Origin: Tissierellia bacterium
Lineage (GTDB): Bacteria; Bacillota; Clostridia; Tissierellales; Sedimentibacteraceae
Direction: 5' to 3'
DNA: 60,295 bases
NCBI GenBank assembly: GCA_012520455.1
Contig: JAAYOE010000186.1
Span: 1 to 60,295 of the forward strand
Both the position numbers and the translations under genes were made by a program. Shown piece by piece: positions 18,784 to 28,132 of this stretch (positions are counted from its first letter, which is position 1; every line of letters starts with the position of its first letter). Below the pieces are notes generated by a model. The model was not told where the DNA came from, ran no database searches, and worked only from the letters and a program-made list of their open reading frames with translations.

Positions 18784-20306
18784 TGGATAATCCTTTCATT
18801 GTTGGAGCAGAGGTTGAAGGAGAAAGCTTTATAGGGCGGAGGGACCAATTAAAGCAATTCAATGATTTATTGTATAAGAATGATTCGAAAAGCGGGAGCA
18901 TATCCTTAACGGGCATAACCAGGATAGGCAAAAGCTCCCTGATACGAAATGCCGTGAAACTTAACGAGAATAAAAACATAATAACGGTCAAGACGGTCAT
19001 AAGCAAGTTTTCAGATTTTAACGAATTCTGGACAGATGTATTATCCTTGGTGAGGGATGAACTGGAATTTGTCGAAGGCAACTATTTTAAGGAAATCAAT
19101 GCTCTTGATGCAGCTATTGATGCCGGCACCAATGATACCTATAATTTCAGGAGGAAGGTAGAAAAGGCATTTAAGCTGATATCCAAACAATTAAAGCTGG
19201 TGATAGTGATCGATGAGTTTGATTTTGCGGAATATGTCTTTGGATCCGACTCTTCCAACTTTCAGTTTTTCCGTGAATTAATATCCTCGGCGGACTATAA
19301 GATGACCTTTATAACAATTTCAAGGCGGAGCTTGATTCACATTGAGACAAGGTCCTTCGGAGGCTCGACTTTAGACGGAGTATTTAAAAAGATTAGCCTC
19401 AGGGGATTTTCAAATGAAGATTTGCAGGAATATTTCAATAAGTTCGACAGCCTGCAGATAAAATTGAGCGATGACATAAAGAAAAAGATTTTGTATTATG
19501 GGGGCAGGTCTCCTTACCTTTTATCTGCAATCGGACAGGAAATAGTATACAGGCAGGGGGCTGATGATTTTGATTCCGTCCTTTCCGCATGCAATCAACA
19601 ATTTTTGGATTACTTCAAGAGGATAGTAGAGTTGTTAAAGGATGAAGATTTCTATAACAAGCTTTTGCAGATCTATATCGGGCCCAGATACAATATAAAA
19701 CAATATGATATAGATGAGCTTGTATCAAGAGGTTATATTTCCAACAAGATAAAAGGGTTTTATGATACCGGCGAAGATAATATAGATGAATTCAAGTATG
19801 AAACCATATCAGAATATTTTGTTGAGTACCTCATGGATATATCCCAGCCGGAAGTAGGAGAGATTTGGCCTGTTTTGTCCGAAGCCGAGAAGAAGTTAAG
19901 GTCAATCATTGAAATAGAACTGACCGGCATGTTTGGCGGAAGGTGGATGGAAGAGCTTGAAAGAGTAAACCAGGAATACAAGAAGAACAAAAGGACCTTT
20001 ATTGATTTTGATAAGGTTAATATAAACTTAGCAGTCAACAAGAAAAAGTATAAGGAAAGGGCAAGCGATAATATCCTGACCACGGTAGGCATCATGGAAT
20101 TAAGAAACATCCTCCAGCATTACTGGACAAGGTTTGCGCCATATTTTAACAATGACCAATTTTCTAAATGGTCTGACAGGTTTTATTTATTACATAAGGC
20201 AAGAAATCCCTTGGCTCACAATACGGCTGAGTTTTTGACGGAAGAGGAAATTATGGAAACAGAACTTTACTGCCGTGAAATAATATCATCCATTGCTAAG
20301 AAATAA
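18783..20306 (+). CDS. STAND/AAA-type NTPase with C-terminal HEPN (Swt1-like) domain
   Basis: NPFIVGAEVEGESFIGRRDQL; Walker A GITRIGKSS (18912); Walker B LVIVIDEFDF; C-term YLLHKARNPLAHN R-x4-H motif (20202); TGATG overlap with upstream gene. Confidence 0.8.
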   Translation: MDNPFIVGAEVEGESFIGRRDQLKQFNDLLYKNDSKSGSISLTGITRIGKSSLIRNAVKLNENKNIITVKTVISKFSDFNEFWTDVLSLVRDELEFVEGNYFKEINALDAAIDAGTNDTYNFRRKVEKAFKLISKQLKLVIVIDEFDFAEYVFGSDSSNFQFFRELISSADYKMTFITISRRSLIHIETRSFGGSTLDGVFKKISLRGFSNEDLQEYFNKFDSLQIKLSDDIKKKILYYGGRSPYLLSAIGQEIVYRQGADDFDSVLSACNQQFLDYFKRIVELLKDEDFYNKLLQIYIGPRYNIKQYDIDELVSRGYISNKIKGFYDTGEDNIDEFKYETISEYFVEYLMDISQPEVGEIWPVLSEAEKKLRSIIEIELTGMFGGRWMEELERVNQEYKKNKRTFIDFDKVNINLAVNKKKYKERASDNILTTVGIMELRNILQHYWTRFAPYFNNDQFSKWSDRFYLLHKARNPLAHNTAEFLTEEEIMETELYCREIISSIAKK

Positions 20307-20310
20307 AAAC

Positions 20311-20331
20311 CGGGGACGGATACCGTCCCCG
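20311..20331. terminator. terminator hairpin between the convergent NTPase/HEPN unit and rqcH
   Basis: CGGGGACGG-ATA-CCGTCCCCG, flanked by an A-rich tract (T-rich on the - strand). Confidence 0.8.
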
Positions 20332-20334
20332 AAA

Positions 20335-22080
20335 TTATTCTTTTGACTTTATCCCCTTGATATCAGGCTCTGCAAGCATTGAATAATTAGTGTCGTATAT
20401 TACAAAACCTGGCTTGGCATTTGGGGGCTTTTTAATGTTTGATTTTTTGGTATAGTCCACTTCAACCCTGCCGGAATTTTTTCCCTTGCTGTAATAGGCT
20501 GCAATCTTAGCCGCTTCAATATATTCTTCATCAGTTAATTCATCTCCCATAGTCCTGATGACCACATGGGACCCGGGCATATTTTTGGCATGGAACCAAT
20601 AATCTTCACTTTTCGCTATCTTAAATGTTATCATATCATTTTGAATATTGTTTTTTCCCACCAATATTTCATGGCCGCCTGAAGATATGAAGGTGGTGAT
20701 GGGTTTCGTCTCTTTAGGCTTATTAATCTTTGACCTTTTCTTCATCAGCCCCTGGCCAATCAGCTCACTGTAAATGTCGTCCAAATCCTCAGTGGTTTCG
20801 CATTCCTCGATGGAAAACAAAATATTTTCCAGGTAGGCTATTTCGCTTAAAGTTGAATCAATTAATTTTTCAAGTTCCTCAGCAGCATTTTTCAGCTTGT
20901 TGTACCTCTTGAAATACTTTTGGCTGTTTTGTGACAAGCTTAGCTTAGGATCCAAGGGTATAGTTATTTCTTTTTGGTCGGGGTCGTAGTAGTTTGCAAC
21001 TGTCAGCTTGTTGTCTTCCGGCCTCTTGTGGAGGTTTGCGAGAATCAGGTCTCCGTAAATCCTGTACTTATCCCTGCTTTCGGCATTGAGAAGCTCGGTT
21101 CTCTGCTTTTCAACCTTCTTTTTATTTCTTGCAATTTTCGTATTTATACTTTTGATGAGACTTGCAACCCTTTGGTTGATTTTATTCTTATTGTCCAATT
21201 CATAATAGTATTCATCAAGGAGGTCACCGGATGAGGGGAAGGATTTTTTGCCGAAGTCCTTTAAGTATTCCACCTCTAAGCAATAAAAGCCATAAATTTT
21301 GTTTTCATCATAATATATATTAAAAGAAAAGTCATTTTCATTTATTCTGTCTCTTATCTTACTGAAGGCATCCCATAGTTCTTCCTTTTTTTCATGGCTT
21401 AACTCGCCTAAGCAGGTGCTTTCATTGAGATTTGCCAGCCAGCAGATTTCCCTTGATATGAAAGGGCTGAAGCCCGTGAAATTCTTATAAAAGAAATCAA
21501 ATATAAATATGCCCCGGTTTGTTGATTCAAGTTCTTCCATAAATGATTGGCGGTCTGCTGTCAGGGGGTTCAACTTATCAGACCCGGGGGGAGCCTTATA
21601 AGAAAGTCCCGGATAAACCTGCCTTACGGAGCTTACCTGGGGAGTGACTCTTATTAGAGAATCAATTATGGTATTGCCTTCATTGACAAAAATAATGTTG
21701 CTGTGTTTGCCCATTATTTCAACGATGAGGGATTTATTAGCAAGGGTCCCCAATTCATCCCTGGACTCAAAAGAAATTTCAACGATTCTGTCAAAATTTA
21801 TCTGCCTTAGGCTCGTAATACGGGCCCCTGTCAGGTGTTTCCTCAAAAGCATGCAAAACATGGGGGGCTCCATAGGATTCTTCCTGGTGATGCTTGTGAG
21901 GTGAAGCCTGGGACTTGAACCGGCTGCAGTTATTAAAAGCTTCAGGTTTTCTCCCTTGCTTCTAATGCTCATAACTATTTCATTTTTATCAGGCTGATGT
22001 ATTTTATCTACCCTTCCGCCCGTAAGCTTTTTATCTAATTCATTTATTATACTCTTTATAAAAACACCGTCTAATGACAT
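20335..22080 (-). CDS. rqcH: NFACT family / Rqc2 homolog RqcH (fibronectin-binding-like protein)
   Basis: MSLDGVFIKSIINEL, N-terminal NFACT-N, C-terminal NFACT-R with DYWFHAKNMPGSHVVIRT; start set at the internal ATG. Confidence 0.95.
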   Translation of the reverse strand: MSLDGVFIKSIINELDKKLTGGRVDKIHQPDKNEIVMSIRSKGENLKLLITAAGSSPRLHLTSITRKNPMEPPMFCMLLRKHLTGARITSLRQINFDRIVEISFESRDELGTLANKSLIVEIMGKHSNIIFVNEGNTIIDSLIRVTPQVSSVRQVYPGLSYKAPPGSDKLNPLTADRQSFMEELESTNRGIFIFDFFYKNFTGFSPFISREICWLANLNESTCLGELSHEKKEELWDAFSKIRDRINENDFSFNIYYDENKIYGFYCLEVEYLKDFGKKSFPSSGDLLDEYYYELDNKNKINQRVASLIKSINTKIARNKKKVEKQRTELLNAESRDKYRIYGDLILANLHKRPEDNKLTVANYYDPDQKEITIPLDPKLSLSQNSQKYFKRYNKLKNAAEELEKLIDSTLSEIAYLENILFSIEECETTEDLDDIYSELIGQGLMKKRSKINKPKETKPITTFISSGGHEILVGKNNIQNDMITFKIAKSEDYWFHAKNMPGSHVVIRTMGDELTDEEYIEAAKIAAYYSKGKNSGRVEVDYTKKSNIKKPPNAKPGFVIYDTNYSMLAEPDIKGIKSKE

Positions 22081-22283
22081 TTTATCCTCCCGGCGCAAAT
22101 TATCGTGTTTGTTTGCTGGTATTTATTGTACCCCATAAATAACCTGATGTCATGAAATTTTTTTTGGTTTATGATAATTTTACCCCTGACTTACCCCCTC
22201 TATAATATTTTTGTTTTAATAAGGGGCTTTTAATGGTATAATGGAAGGTGTCAATATATTACAATTAATAATTGGAGAGAAAA

Positions 22284-23171
22284 ATGGCAAATATATTTAG
22301 TATGACCGGTTACGGCAAAGGTGAATACAATGACGGAAAAAGGAGCATAACCGCTGAAATAAAAACCATAAACAACAGGTATTGCGACATTAGCATCAAA
22401 ACCCCCAAAGTTTTGCGCTTTTTCGAGGATAATATCAGAAAAATCTTGAAAAATAACCTGCAAAGAGGTAGAATAGACGTATATATCAACATTGAATACA
22501 TAAGCGAATCGGACACCTTAATCGTGCCCAATATGGCTTTAGCCAGGCAGTATAAGGATGCCATAGATAAGATTAAAACAGACTTAGGCATAAACGGCAG
22601 CCCTTCCCTTGATACAATAATAAGGTTTCAGGATGTTTTAGCTGCAAAAGAAGATGATCCGGACGATGAAGAGCTTGGCACCTGCTTGGAAAATGCCGTG
22701 AATGAAGCTGTAAAAAACCTCCTGACAATGCGGGAAAAAGAAGGGGTACAATTAAGAGCCGACATCAGCCGGAGCGTAGCAAAAATTATTGAATTGATGG
22801 AAATAATATCCGAAAACTCCCGTACGATTGTGGAGGATTATAAAAATAAATTTGAAACCAGGATTAAAGAGCTCTTAGGCACCAACCACGAGCTTGATGA
22901 AAACAGGCTCTACAATGAAATTGTAATCTACGCGGATAAAAGTGATGTCAACGAAGAAATAGTAAGATTTAACTCCCATATGTCCCAGCTGTCCCAAGCC
23001 TTGGAAGGCGGGGGAACAATAGGCAGAAAGCTTGATTTCATCATCCAGGAAGCCAACAGGGAGATTAATACCTTAGGCTCTAAGGTCAGCAGCTTGGAAA
23101 TAATACAAGTTGTGATTGAAATAAAGAACCTTTTGGAAAAAATCAGGGAACAAGTACAAAACATTGAATAG
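22284..23171 (+). CDS. YicC/YloC family endoribonuclease
   Basis: FSMTGYGKGE start and C-terminal GRKLDFIIQEANREINTLGSK. Confidence 0.94.
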   Translation: MANIFSMTGYGKGEYNDGKRSITAEIKTINNRYCDISIKTPKVLRFFEDNIRKILKNNLQRGRIDVYINIEYISESDTLIVPNMALARQYKDAIDKIKTDLGINGSPSLDTIIRFQDVLAAKEDDPDDEELGTCLENAVNEAVKNLLTMREKEGVQLRADISRSVAKIIELMEIISENSRTIVEDYKNKFETRIKELLGTNHELDENRLYNEIVIYADKSDVNEEIVRFNSHMSQLSQALEGGGTIGRKLDFIIQEANREINTLGSKVSSLEIIQVVIEIKNLLEKIREQVQNIE

Positions 23172-23180
23172 GAGTCAATT

Positions 23181-23438
23181 ATGTCAAACACGTCAAATAC
23201 TATTAACATAGGGTTTGGTAATATAGCGCTGGCAAATCGGATTGTAGCTGTTGTCAGTCCCGAATCGGCTCCCATAAAACGCCTTATTCAGGAAACCCGT
23301 GAAAAGGGCAAATTAATCGATGCTACTTACGGCAGAAAAACCAGGGCTGTCATAATAACCGACTGCGACTATATAATCCTATCGGCAATTCAGCCGGATA
23401 CAATGGCACAGAGGTTTGACAACCACAATAACAAATAG
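23181..23438 (+). CDS. remA: RemA family extracellular matrix regulator (DUF370)
   Basis: [28 protein letters not shown]...[15 protein letters not shown]. Confidence 0.92.
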   Translation: MSNTSNTINIGFGNIALANRIVAVVSPESAPIKRLIQETREKGKLIDATYGRKTRAVIITDCDYIILSAIQPDTMAQRFDNHNNK

Positions 23439-23447
23439 AGGTGAACA

Positions 23448-24053
23448 ATGGAAGAAGGATTGTTAGTGGTGATATCAGGTCCTTCCGGAGCAGGCAAGGG
23501 GACCATTTGCATGCAGCTTCTTATGGAAATGAGTTTCCTGAAGGTTTCGGTATCAGCTACCACCAGGAAGCCCAGGGAAGGGGAGAAGGATGGCATAGAC
23601 TACTTTTTTATAGAAGAGGAAGAATTCTTAAAAAGGGTAAAAAACAACGAATTTCTTGAATATGCAAAAGTTTACGGCAATTATTACGGGACCCCTAAAG
23701 AGGAGGTATTTAAGCAGCTAAAGGCAGGCAAGGATATAATCTTGGAAATAGATATTCAAGGAGCCTTGCAGGTGAAAAAGAATTATCCCATGGGAGTCTT
23801 CATATTTATTCTTCCCCCTTCATTGACGGAATTAAAAAACAGGATTGAAGGAAGGGGTACGGATTCAAAGGAAGTAATTTTACGGAGAATGGAATCGGCC
23901 TACGATGAATTGAATTATGCTTTCCAATACGATTATGTTGTGGTAAATGACAGGGTGGATATAGCAACCGAGAAAATCAAGCATATAATTTTAGCCGAGA
24001 AAAACAGGGCAATCAGAAAAAAGGAAATAATCAACAAAGTCAGGGAGATGTGA
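23448..24053 (+). CDS. gmk: guanylate kinase
   Basis: VVISGPSGAGKGTI P-loop; SATTRKPREGEKDGIDYFF. Confidence 0.97.
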   Translation: MEEGLLVVISGPSGAGKGTICMQLLMEMSFLKVSVSATTRKPREGEKDGIDYFFIEEEEFLKRVKNNEFLEYAKVYGNYYGTPKEEVFKQLKAGKDIILEIDIQGALQVKKNYPMGVFIFILPPSLTELKNRIEGRGTDSKEVILRRMESAYDELNYAFQYDYVVVNDRVDIATEKIKHIILAEKNRAIRKKEIINKVREM

Positions 24054-24055
24054 GA

Positions 24056-24391
24056 ATGAAAAGAATATCAATAGATAAATTAAATGAAATGGTTGACAGC
24101 CAATACTCATTAGTGACAATAATTTCAAAAAGGGCAAGGCAGATAATTGACGGCTCGGAACCTCTGATTAAAACAAACACAAAGAAACCGATAGCAATTG
24201 CCATAGAGGAATTCTACGCGAAAAAATTCACACCCATCTACGATTATGATAAGTACAAAAAATCATTGGCTGCAAACACAGAAAAGGCTGAAGATTCACT
24301 AAATGAAACAAAAGATGAGACAGATGATGTTAAAGCAGCAGCCGAAGAAACTCCTTCAGAGGATTTGTCAGATAATCAGTCAATTGACTGA
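24056..24391 (+). CDS. rpoZ: DNA-directed RNA polymerase omega subunit
   Basis: YSLVTIISKRARQI...KPIAIAIEEFYAKK; acidic C-terminal tail; position after gmk. Confidence 0.88.
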   Translation: MKRISIDKLNEMVDSQYSLVTIISKRARQIIDGSEPLIKTNTKKPIAIAIEEFYAKKFTPIYDYDKYKKSLAANTEKAEDSLNETKDETDDVKAAAEETPSEDLSDNQSID

Positions 24392-24420
24392 TTATTTAAT
24401 TTTAGTTGAGCGGAGCAGAT

Positions 24421-26625
24421 ATGTATAAAATTTTTGTAGGAGTCATTTTAAACAACATTTCCAAAAGCACTGATCAGGTTTACACCTACGGGGTTCCGGA
24501 TACATTGATAAACTCGGCTGAGGAAGGGAAAAGAGTCCGGGTGAATTTTGGCAGGGGAAAAAGTATTATTGACGGCTTGATAGTATCCGTGGATTCTGCC
24601 TGTGATTACCCTATTGAAAAAATTAAGCCCCTTATCGATATAATAGATGAAAAACCTATTGTATCGAAAGAAATGATAAAAATCCTTTTTTGGATAAGGG
24701 AAAGGTATATATGCAAATATTCCGATGCCATGAGACTGATGATACCTTCCGAAACTCAAAGCGTTTACGAAAAACATGTAAGGCTGAAAGAAGATAAGGA
24801 AATAGGCTCATACAAGATAAACAAAACCGAAAGCCAGTTAAAGGTTATCGAATACCTTAAAAGCCACCCATCCGAAAGTGTGGCTCAATTGGTGGAAAAG
24901 CTCAACATTTCAAAGGCAGTAATAAACAATTTAATAAAGAGGGGTGTATTAGAGGAAGACCTGGTTTTTGATTACATAGACCAAACAGAGTTTGAGACCG
25001 ATGAACCCTTGTGTTTAAATCAAGAACAAAGGAAGGCATGTGAGATAATTCTCAACTCGGACAAGAAAGCATTCCTGCTTCACGGGGTAACCGGCAGCGG
25101 GAAGACGGAAGTATACATGAATATAATCAATGAGTACTTAAAAGAAGGGAAACAGTCAATTATGCTTGTTCCGGAAATCTCCCTCACGACTCAGACCATA
25201 GACAGGTTTAAGAGAAGATTCGGGAACAAGATAGCTGTATTCCATTCAAAGCTGAGCAAAAAAGACAGGTATATCCAATGGCTGAGGGTCTACAGGAAAG
25301 AAGCCGATATAGTGATAGGAGCCCGGTCTGCTATCTTTGCCCCCATAGATAAGTTAGGTGCCATTGTGATTGATGAGGAACATGAGGACACTTACACATC
25401 AGGAACGTCACCCAAGTATAACACCATGGAAGTGGCCGTTAAGATGGCATATTTGACAGGGGGTAAGGTTATTTTGGGGTCTGCGACCCCTTCACTCAAT
25501 ACCTACCACATGGCAATGACAGGCCGGATTGAATTAATTGAAATGAAAAAGAGGGTTAAAGAAGCCCAAATGCCTGAAATAAAAATCATAAACATGTCGG
25601 ATGAACTTGACAAGGGCAACAATACAATTATCAGCGAAGAATTGTATGAAAGCATCAAAAACTCTCTCAGGCAAAAAGAGCAGGTGATACTGTTTTTAAA
25701 TAAGAGGGGATATTCTGGCTTTGTATCCTGCAAAAAATGCGGTTATGTCGAAAGGTGCTCAAGATGTGATGTTTCCATGACCTATCATCTTGTGGGAAAT
25801 ATTATGAAATGCCACTATTGCGGAAGCGCAAGAAGAATGCCAGGCCAATGTCCCAAGTGCGGAAGCGATAAAATAGAACAGTTCAGCGCAGGAACCCAGC
25901 ATGTTGAAAAACTTATAAACCACTTATTTCCCCATGCAAGAATCGAAAGAATGGACCTTGATTCCATGACGGACACAGAAGCTTATGATAATATCTACAG
26001 GGATTTCAAGAACAGAGAAATCGACATACTGATAGGAACCCAGATGCTGGCCAAGGGATTTGATTTTCCCAACGTGACTACCGTGGGGGTCCTTTCGGCA
26101 GATGCAATACTGAATTTACCCTTTTACAATGCAAGCGAAAAAACCTTTCAGCTCATAACCCAGGTGAGCGGAAGGGCCGGCAGGGGAGACAAGATAGGCA
26201 AGGTCTACGTTCAGACTTACGAGCCGGAAAATTTCATAATCAAGGCGGCAAAAAACAATGACTATGAGCTTTTTTTGCACCAGGAATTAAAATTAAGAAA
26301 AGAATTTGCATTTCCGCCCTTTATTAATATAATAAATATATGCTTAATATCCAAAAATGAAGAAGTCCTAATAAAAACAGCCAATGAGAAATATTTGGAG
26401 GTAAAAGAGGCTGTCGAAGAAATGATAAAGGAAAGAAGCCTGTTATTATACAGACCGGTTCCCCACAATATCTACAAGCTTAATAACGAGTACCGGATCA
26501 ACCTGTATATAAAGGTGTCAAACCGCAGTCTGGCAGACCTAAAAAAAATTCTGAGGACCGTATATATGGATAAGGATATTGAAAATATAAAGGTGAGCAT
26601 AAATATCAATACGGATACAATTTAG
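24421..26625 (+). CDS. priA: primosomal protein N' (replication restart helicase)
   Basis: LLHGVTGSGKTEVY, DEEHEDTY, zinc-finger CxxC clusters, QVSGRAGRG. Confidence 0.97.
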   Translation: MYKIFVGVILNNISKSTDQVYTYGVPDTLINSAEEGKRVRVNFGRGKSIIDGLIVSVDSACDYPIEKIKPLIDIIDEKPIVSKEMIKILFWIRERYICKYSDAMRLMIPSETQSVYEKHVRLKEDKEIGSYKINKTESQLKVIEYLKSHPSESVAQLVEKLNISKAVINNLIKRGVLEEDLVFDYIDQTEFETDEPLCLNQEQRKACEIILNSDKKAFLLHGVTGSGKTEVYMNIINEYLKEGKQSIMLVPEISLTTQTIDRFKRRFGNKIAVFHSKLSKKDRYIQWLRVYRKEADIVIGARSAIFAPIDKLGAIVIDEEHEDTYTSGTSPKYNTMEVAVKMAYLTGGKVILGSATPSLNTYHMAMTGRIELIEMKKRVKEAQMPEIKIINMSDELDKGNNTIISEELYESIKNSLRQKEQVILFLNKRGYSGFVSCKKCGYVERCSRCDVSMTYHLVGNIMKCHYCGSARRMPGQCPKCGSDKIEQFSAGTQHVEKLINHLFPHARIERMDLDSMTDTEAYDNIYRDFKNREIDILIGTQMLAKGFDFPNVTTVGVLSADAILNLPFYNASEKTFQLITQVSGRAGRGDKIGKVYVQTYEPENFIIKAAKNNDYELFLHQELKLRKEFAFPPFINIINICLISKNEEVLIKTANEKYLEVKEAVEEMIKERSLLLYRPVPHNIYKLNNEYRINLYIKVSNRSLADLKKILRTVYMDKDIENIKVSININTDTI

Positions 26626-26634
26626 GAGGTTAAA

Positions 26635-27093
26635 ATGGCGTTAAGAAATTTAAGGTATGAAGGCGATGAAATATTAAGAAAAAAAAGCAGGGAAGTTCCC
26701 CTTGTTGATGATAGAATAAGGATGCTCATGGATGATATGGTTGAAACCATGTATGCCAATGACGGTGTGGGACTTGCAGCCCCTCAGGTAGGGATATTGA
26801 AACGTGTGATAGTAATAGATGTGGAAGACGGAAATATTTACAAGATGGCAAATCCCAAAATCATTAGCGAATCAGGGGAAGAGGCAGCCGAGGAAGGGTG
26901 CTTGAGCGTTCCGGAAAAAAGGGGACTGGTAGTAAGGCCCATGAAGGTGGTTGTGGAATATACAGATGAAAACAACCAAGCAAAAAAATTGGAAGCGGAA
27001 GGTTTGCTGGCAAGGGCAATATGCCATGAGATCGACCATTTAAACGGAGTATTGTTCATAGACAGAGTAATCGATGATAAAATTGAAGAATAG
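26635..27093 (+). CDS. def: peptide deformylase
   Basis: GVGLAAPQVG, EGCLSVP, ICHEIDHLNGVLF. Confidence 0.97.
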   Translation: MALRNLRYEGDEILRKKSREVPLVDDRIRMLMDDMVETMYANDGVGLAAPQVGILKRVIVIDVEDGNIYKMANPKIISESGEEAAEEGCLSVPEKRGLVVRPMKVVVEYTDENNQAKKLEAEGLLARAICHEIDHLNGVLFIDRVIDDKIEE

Positions 27094-27101
27094 GTGATGT
27101 C

Positions 27102-28028
27102 ATGAATGTAATATTTATGGGGACACCCGGTTTTGCAGTTCCGACCCTGGAAAAACTTTATGAAAGCAGGCACAAGGTGGTCTTGGTTGTAACCCAGCCG
27201 GATAAACCCTCCGGCAGGGGAAAAAAAATAAAAAAGTCGGAAGTGAAGGAAAGGGCTGAAGAATTAGGTCTTGAAATTTTTCAGCCCGATAAGATAAAAA
27301 GACAGGAAAACATAGATATATTAAAATCATATAATCCTGATGCAATAGTTGTTGTTGCTTACGGACAAATATTGAACAAGGAAATATTAACCTTGCCAAA
27401 GTACGGCTGTATCAATGTCCATGCTTCCCTCCTGCCTAAATTAAGGGGAGCTGCCCCTTTAAACTGGGCACTTATTAGGGGTGAAACAAAAACAGGGATA
27501 ACTACCATGCTCATGGATGAGGGCTTGGATACCGGCGATATGTTATTAAAAACAGAGGTAGTAATTGACCAAAACATGGATGCCGGCCGGCTTCACGATA
27601 TTCTAATGCACAAGGGGGCAGACCTTTTGATAGAGACCTTGGATAAATTGGAGAAAAATGAATTAAGGCCTCAAAAGCAGGATGATTCTCTTTCAACCTA
27701 TGCTCCCATGCTCAATAAGGAAAACCGAAGAATAAACTGGAACATGCCCGCAAGGACCATCCATAACCTGATAAGAGGCTTATCCCCCTGGCCTTCGGCA
27801 TATTTTACCATGGATGAAAGTACCGTTAAAGTATACAAGGCATCATATACAGATGATGATTCCGATTACGCGCCCGGCTATGTGATAAAAGCAAACAAGG
27901 AAGGCATCTTTGTTAAAGCCGGGGAAGGCATCGTAATACTTAAAGAAATCCAAATGCCGGGCAAAAACAAGATGTCCGTTGAAGCTTACCTTCGAGGCAA
28001 CAAATTCCCCGAACACATCACATTATGA
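27102..28028 (+). CDS. fmt: methionyl-tRNA formyltransferase
   Basis: VIFMGTPGFAVPTLEKL, NVHASLLPKLRGAAPLNWALI. Confidence 0.97.
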   Translation: MNVIFMGTPGFAVPTLEKLYESRHKVVLVVTQPDKPSGRGKKIKKSEVKERAEELGLEIFQPDKIKRQENIDILKSYNPDAIVVVAYGQILNKEILTLPKYGCINVHASLLPKLRGAAPLNWALIRGETKTGITTMLMDEGLDTGDMLLKTEVVIDQNMDAGRLHDILMHKGADLLIETLDKLEKNELRPQKQDDSLSTYAPMLNKENRRINWNMPARTIHNLIRGLSPWPSAYFTMDESTVKVYKASYTDDDSDYAPGYVIKANKEGIFVKAGEGIVILKEIQMPGKNKMSVEAYLRGNKFPEHITL

Positions 28029-28070
28029 CAAGGGGACGATGACAAGGGGACGGGGGTAGTGTCATCATGG
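28024..28070 (+). repeat. 'TGACAAGGGGACGGGGGT' dispersed repeat, tandem partial copies
   Basis: tgacaaggggacga followed by tgacaaggggacgggggtagtgtca. Confidence 0.65.
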
Positions 28071-28132
28071 GAACGAGGGTTGGTATGTGGGGTATAATGA
28101 ATATCAAAAAAAATTCTATTGGAGATGATTTC

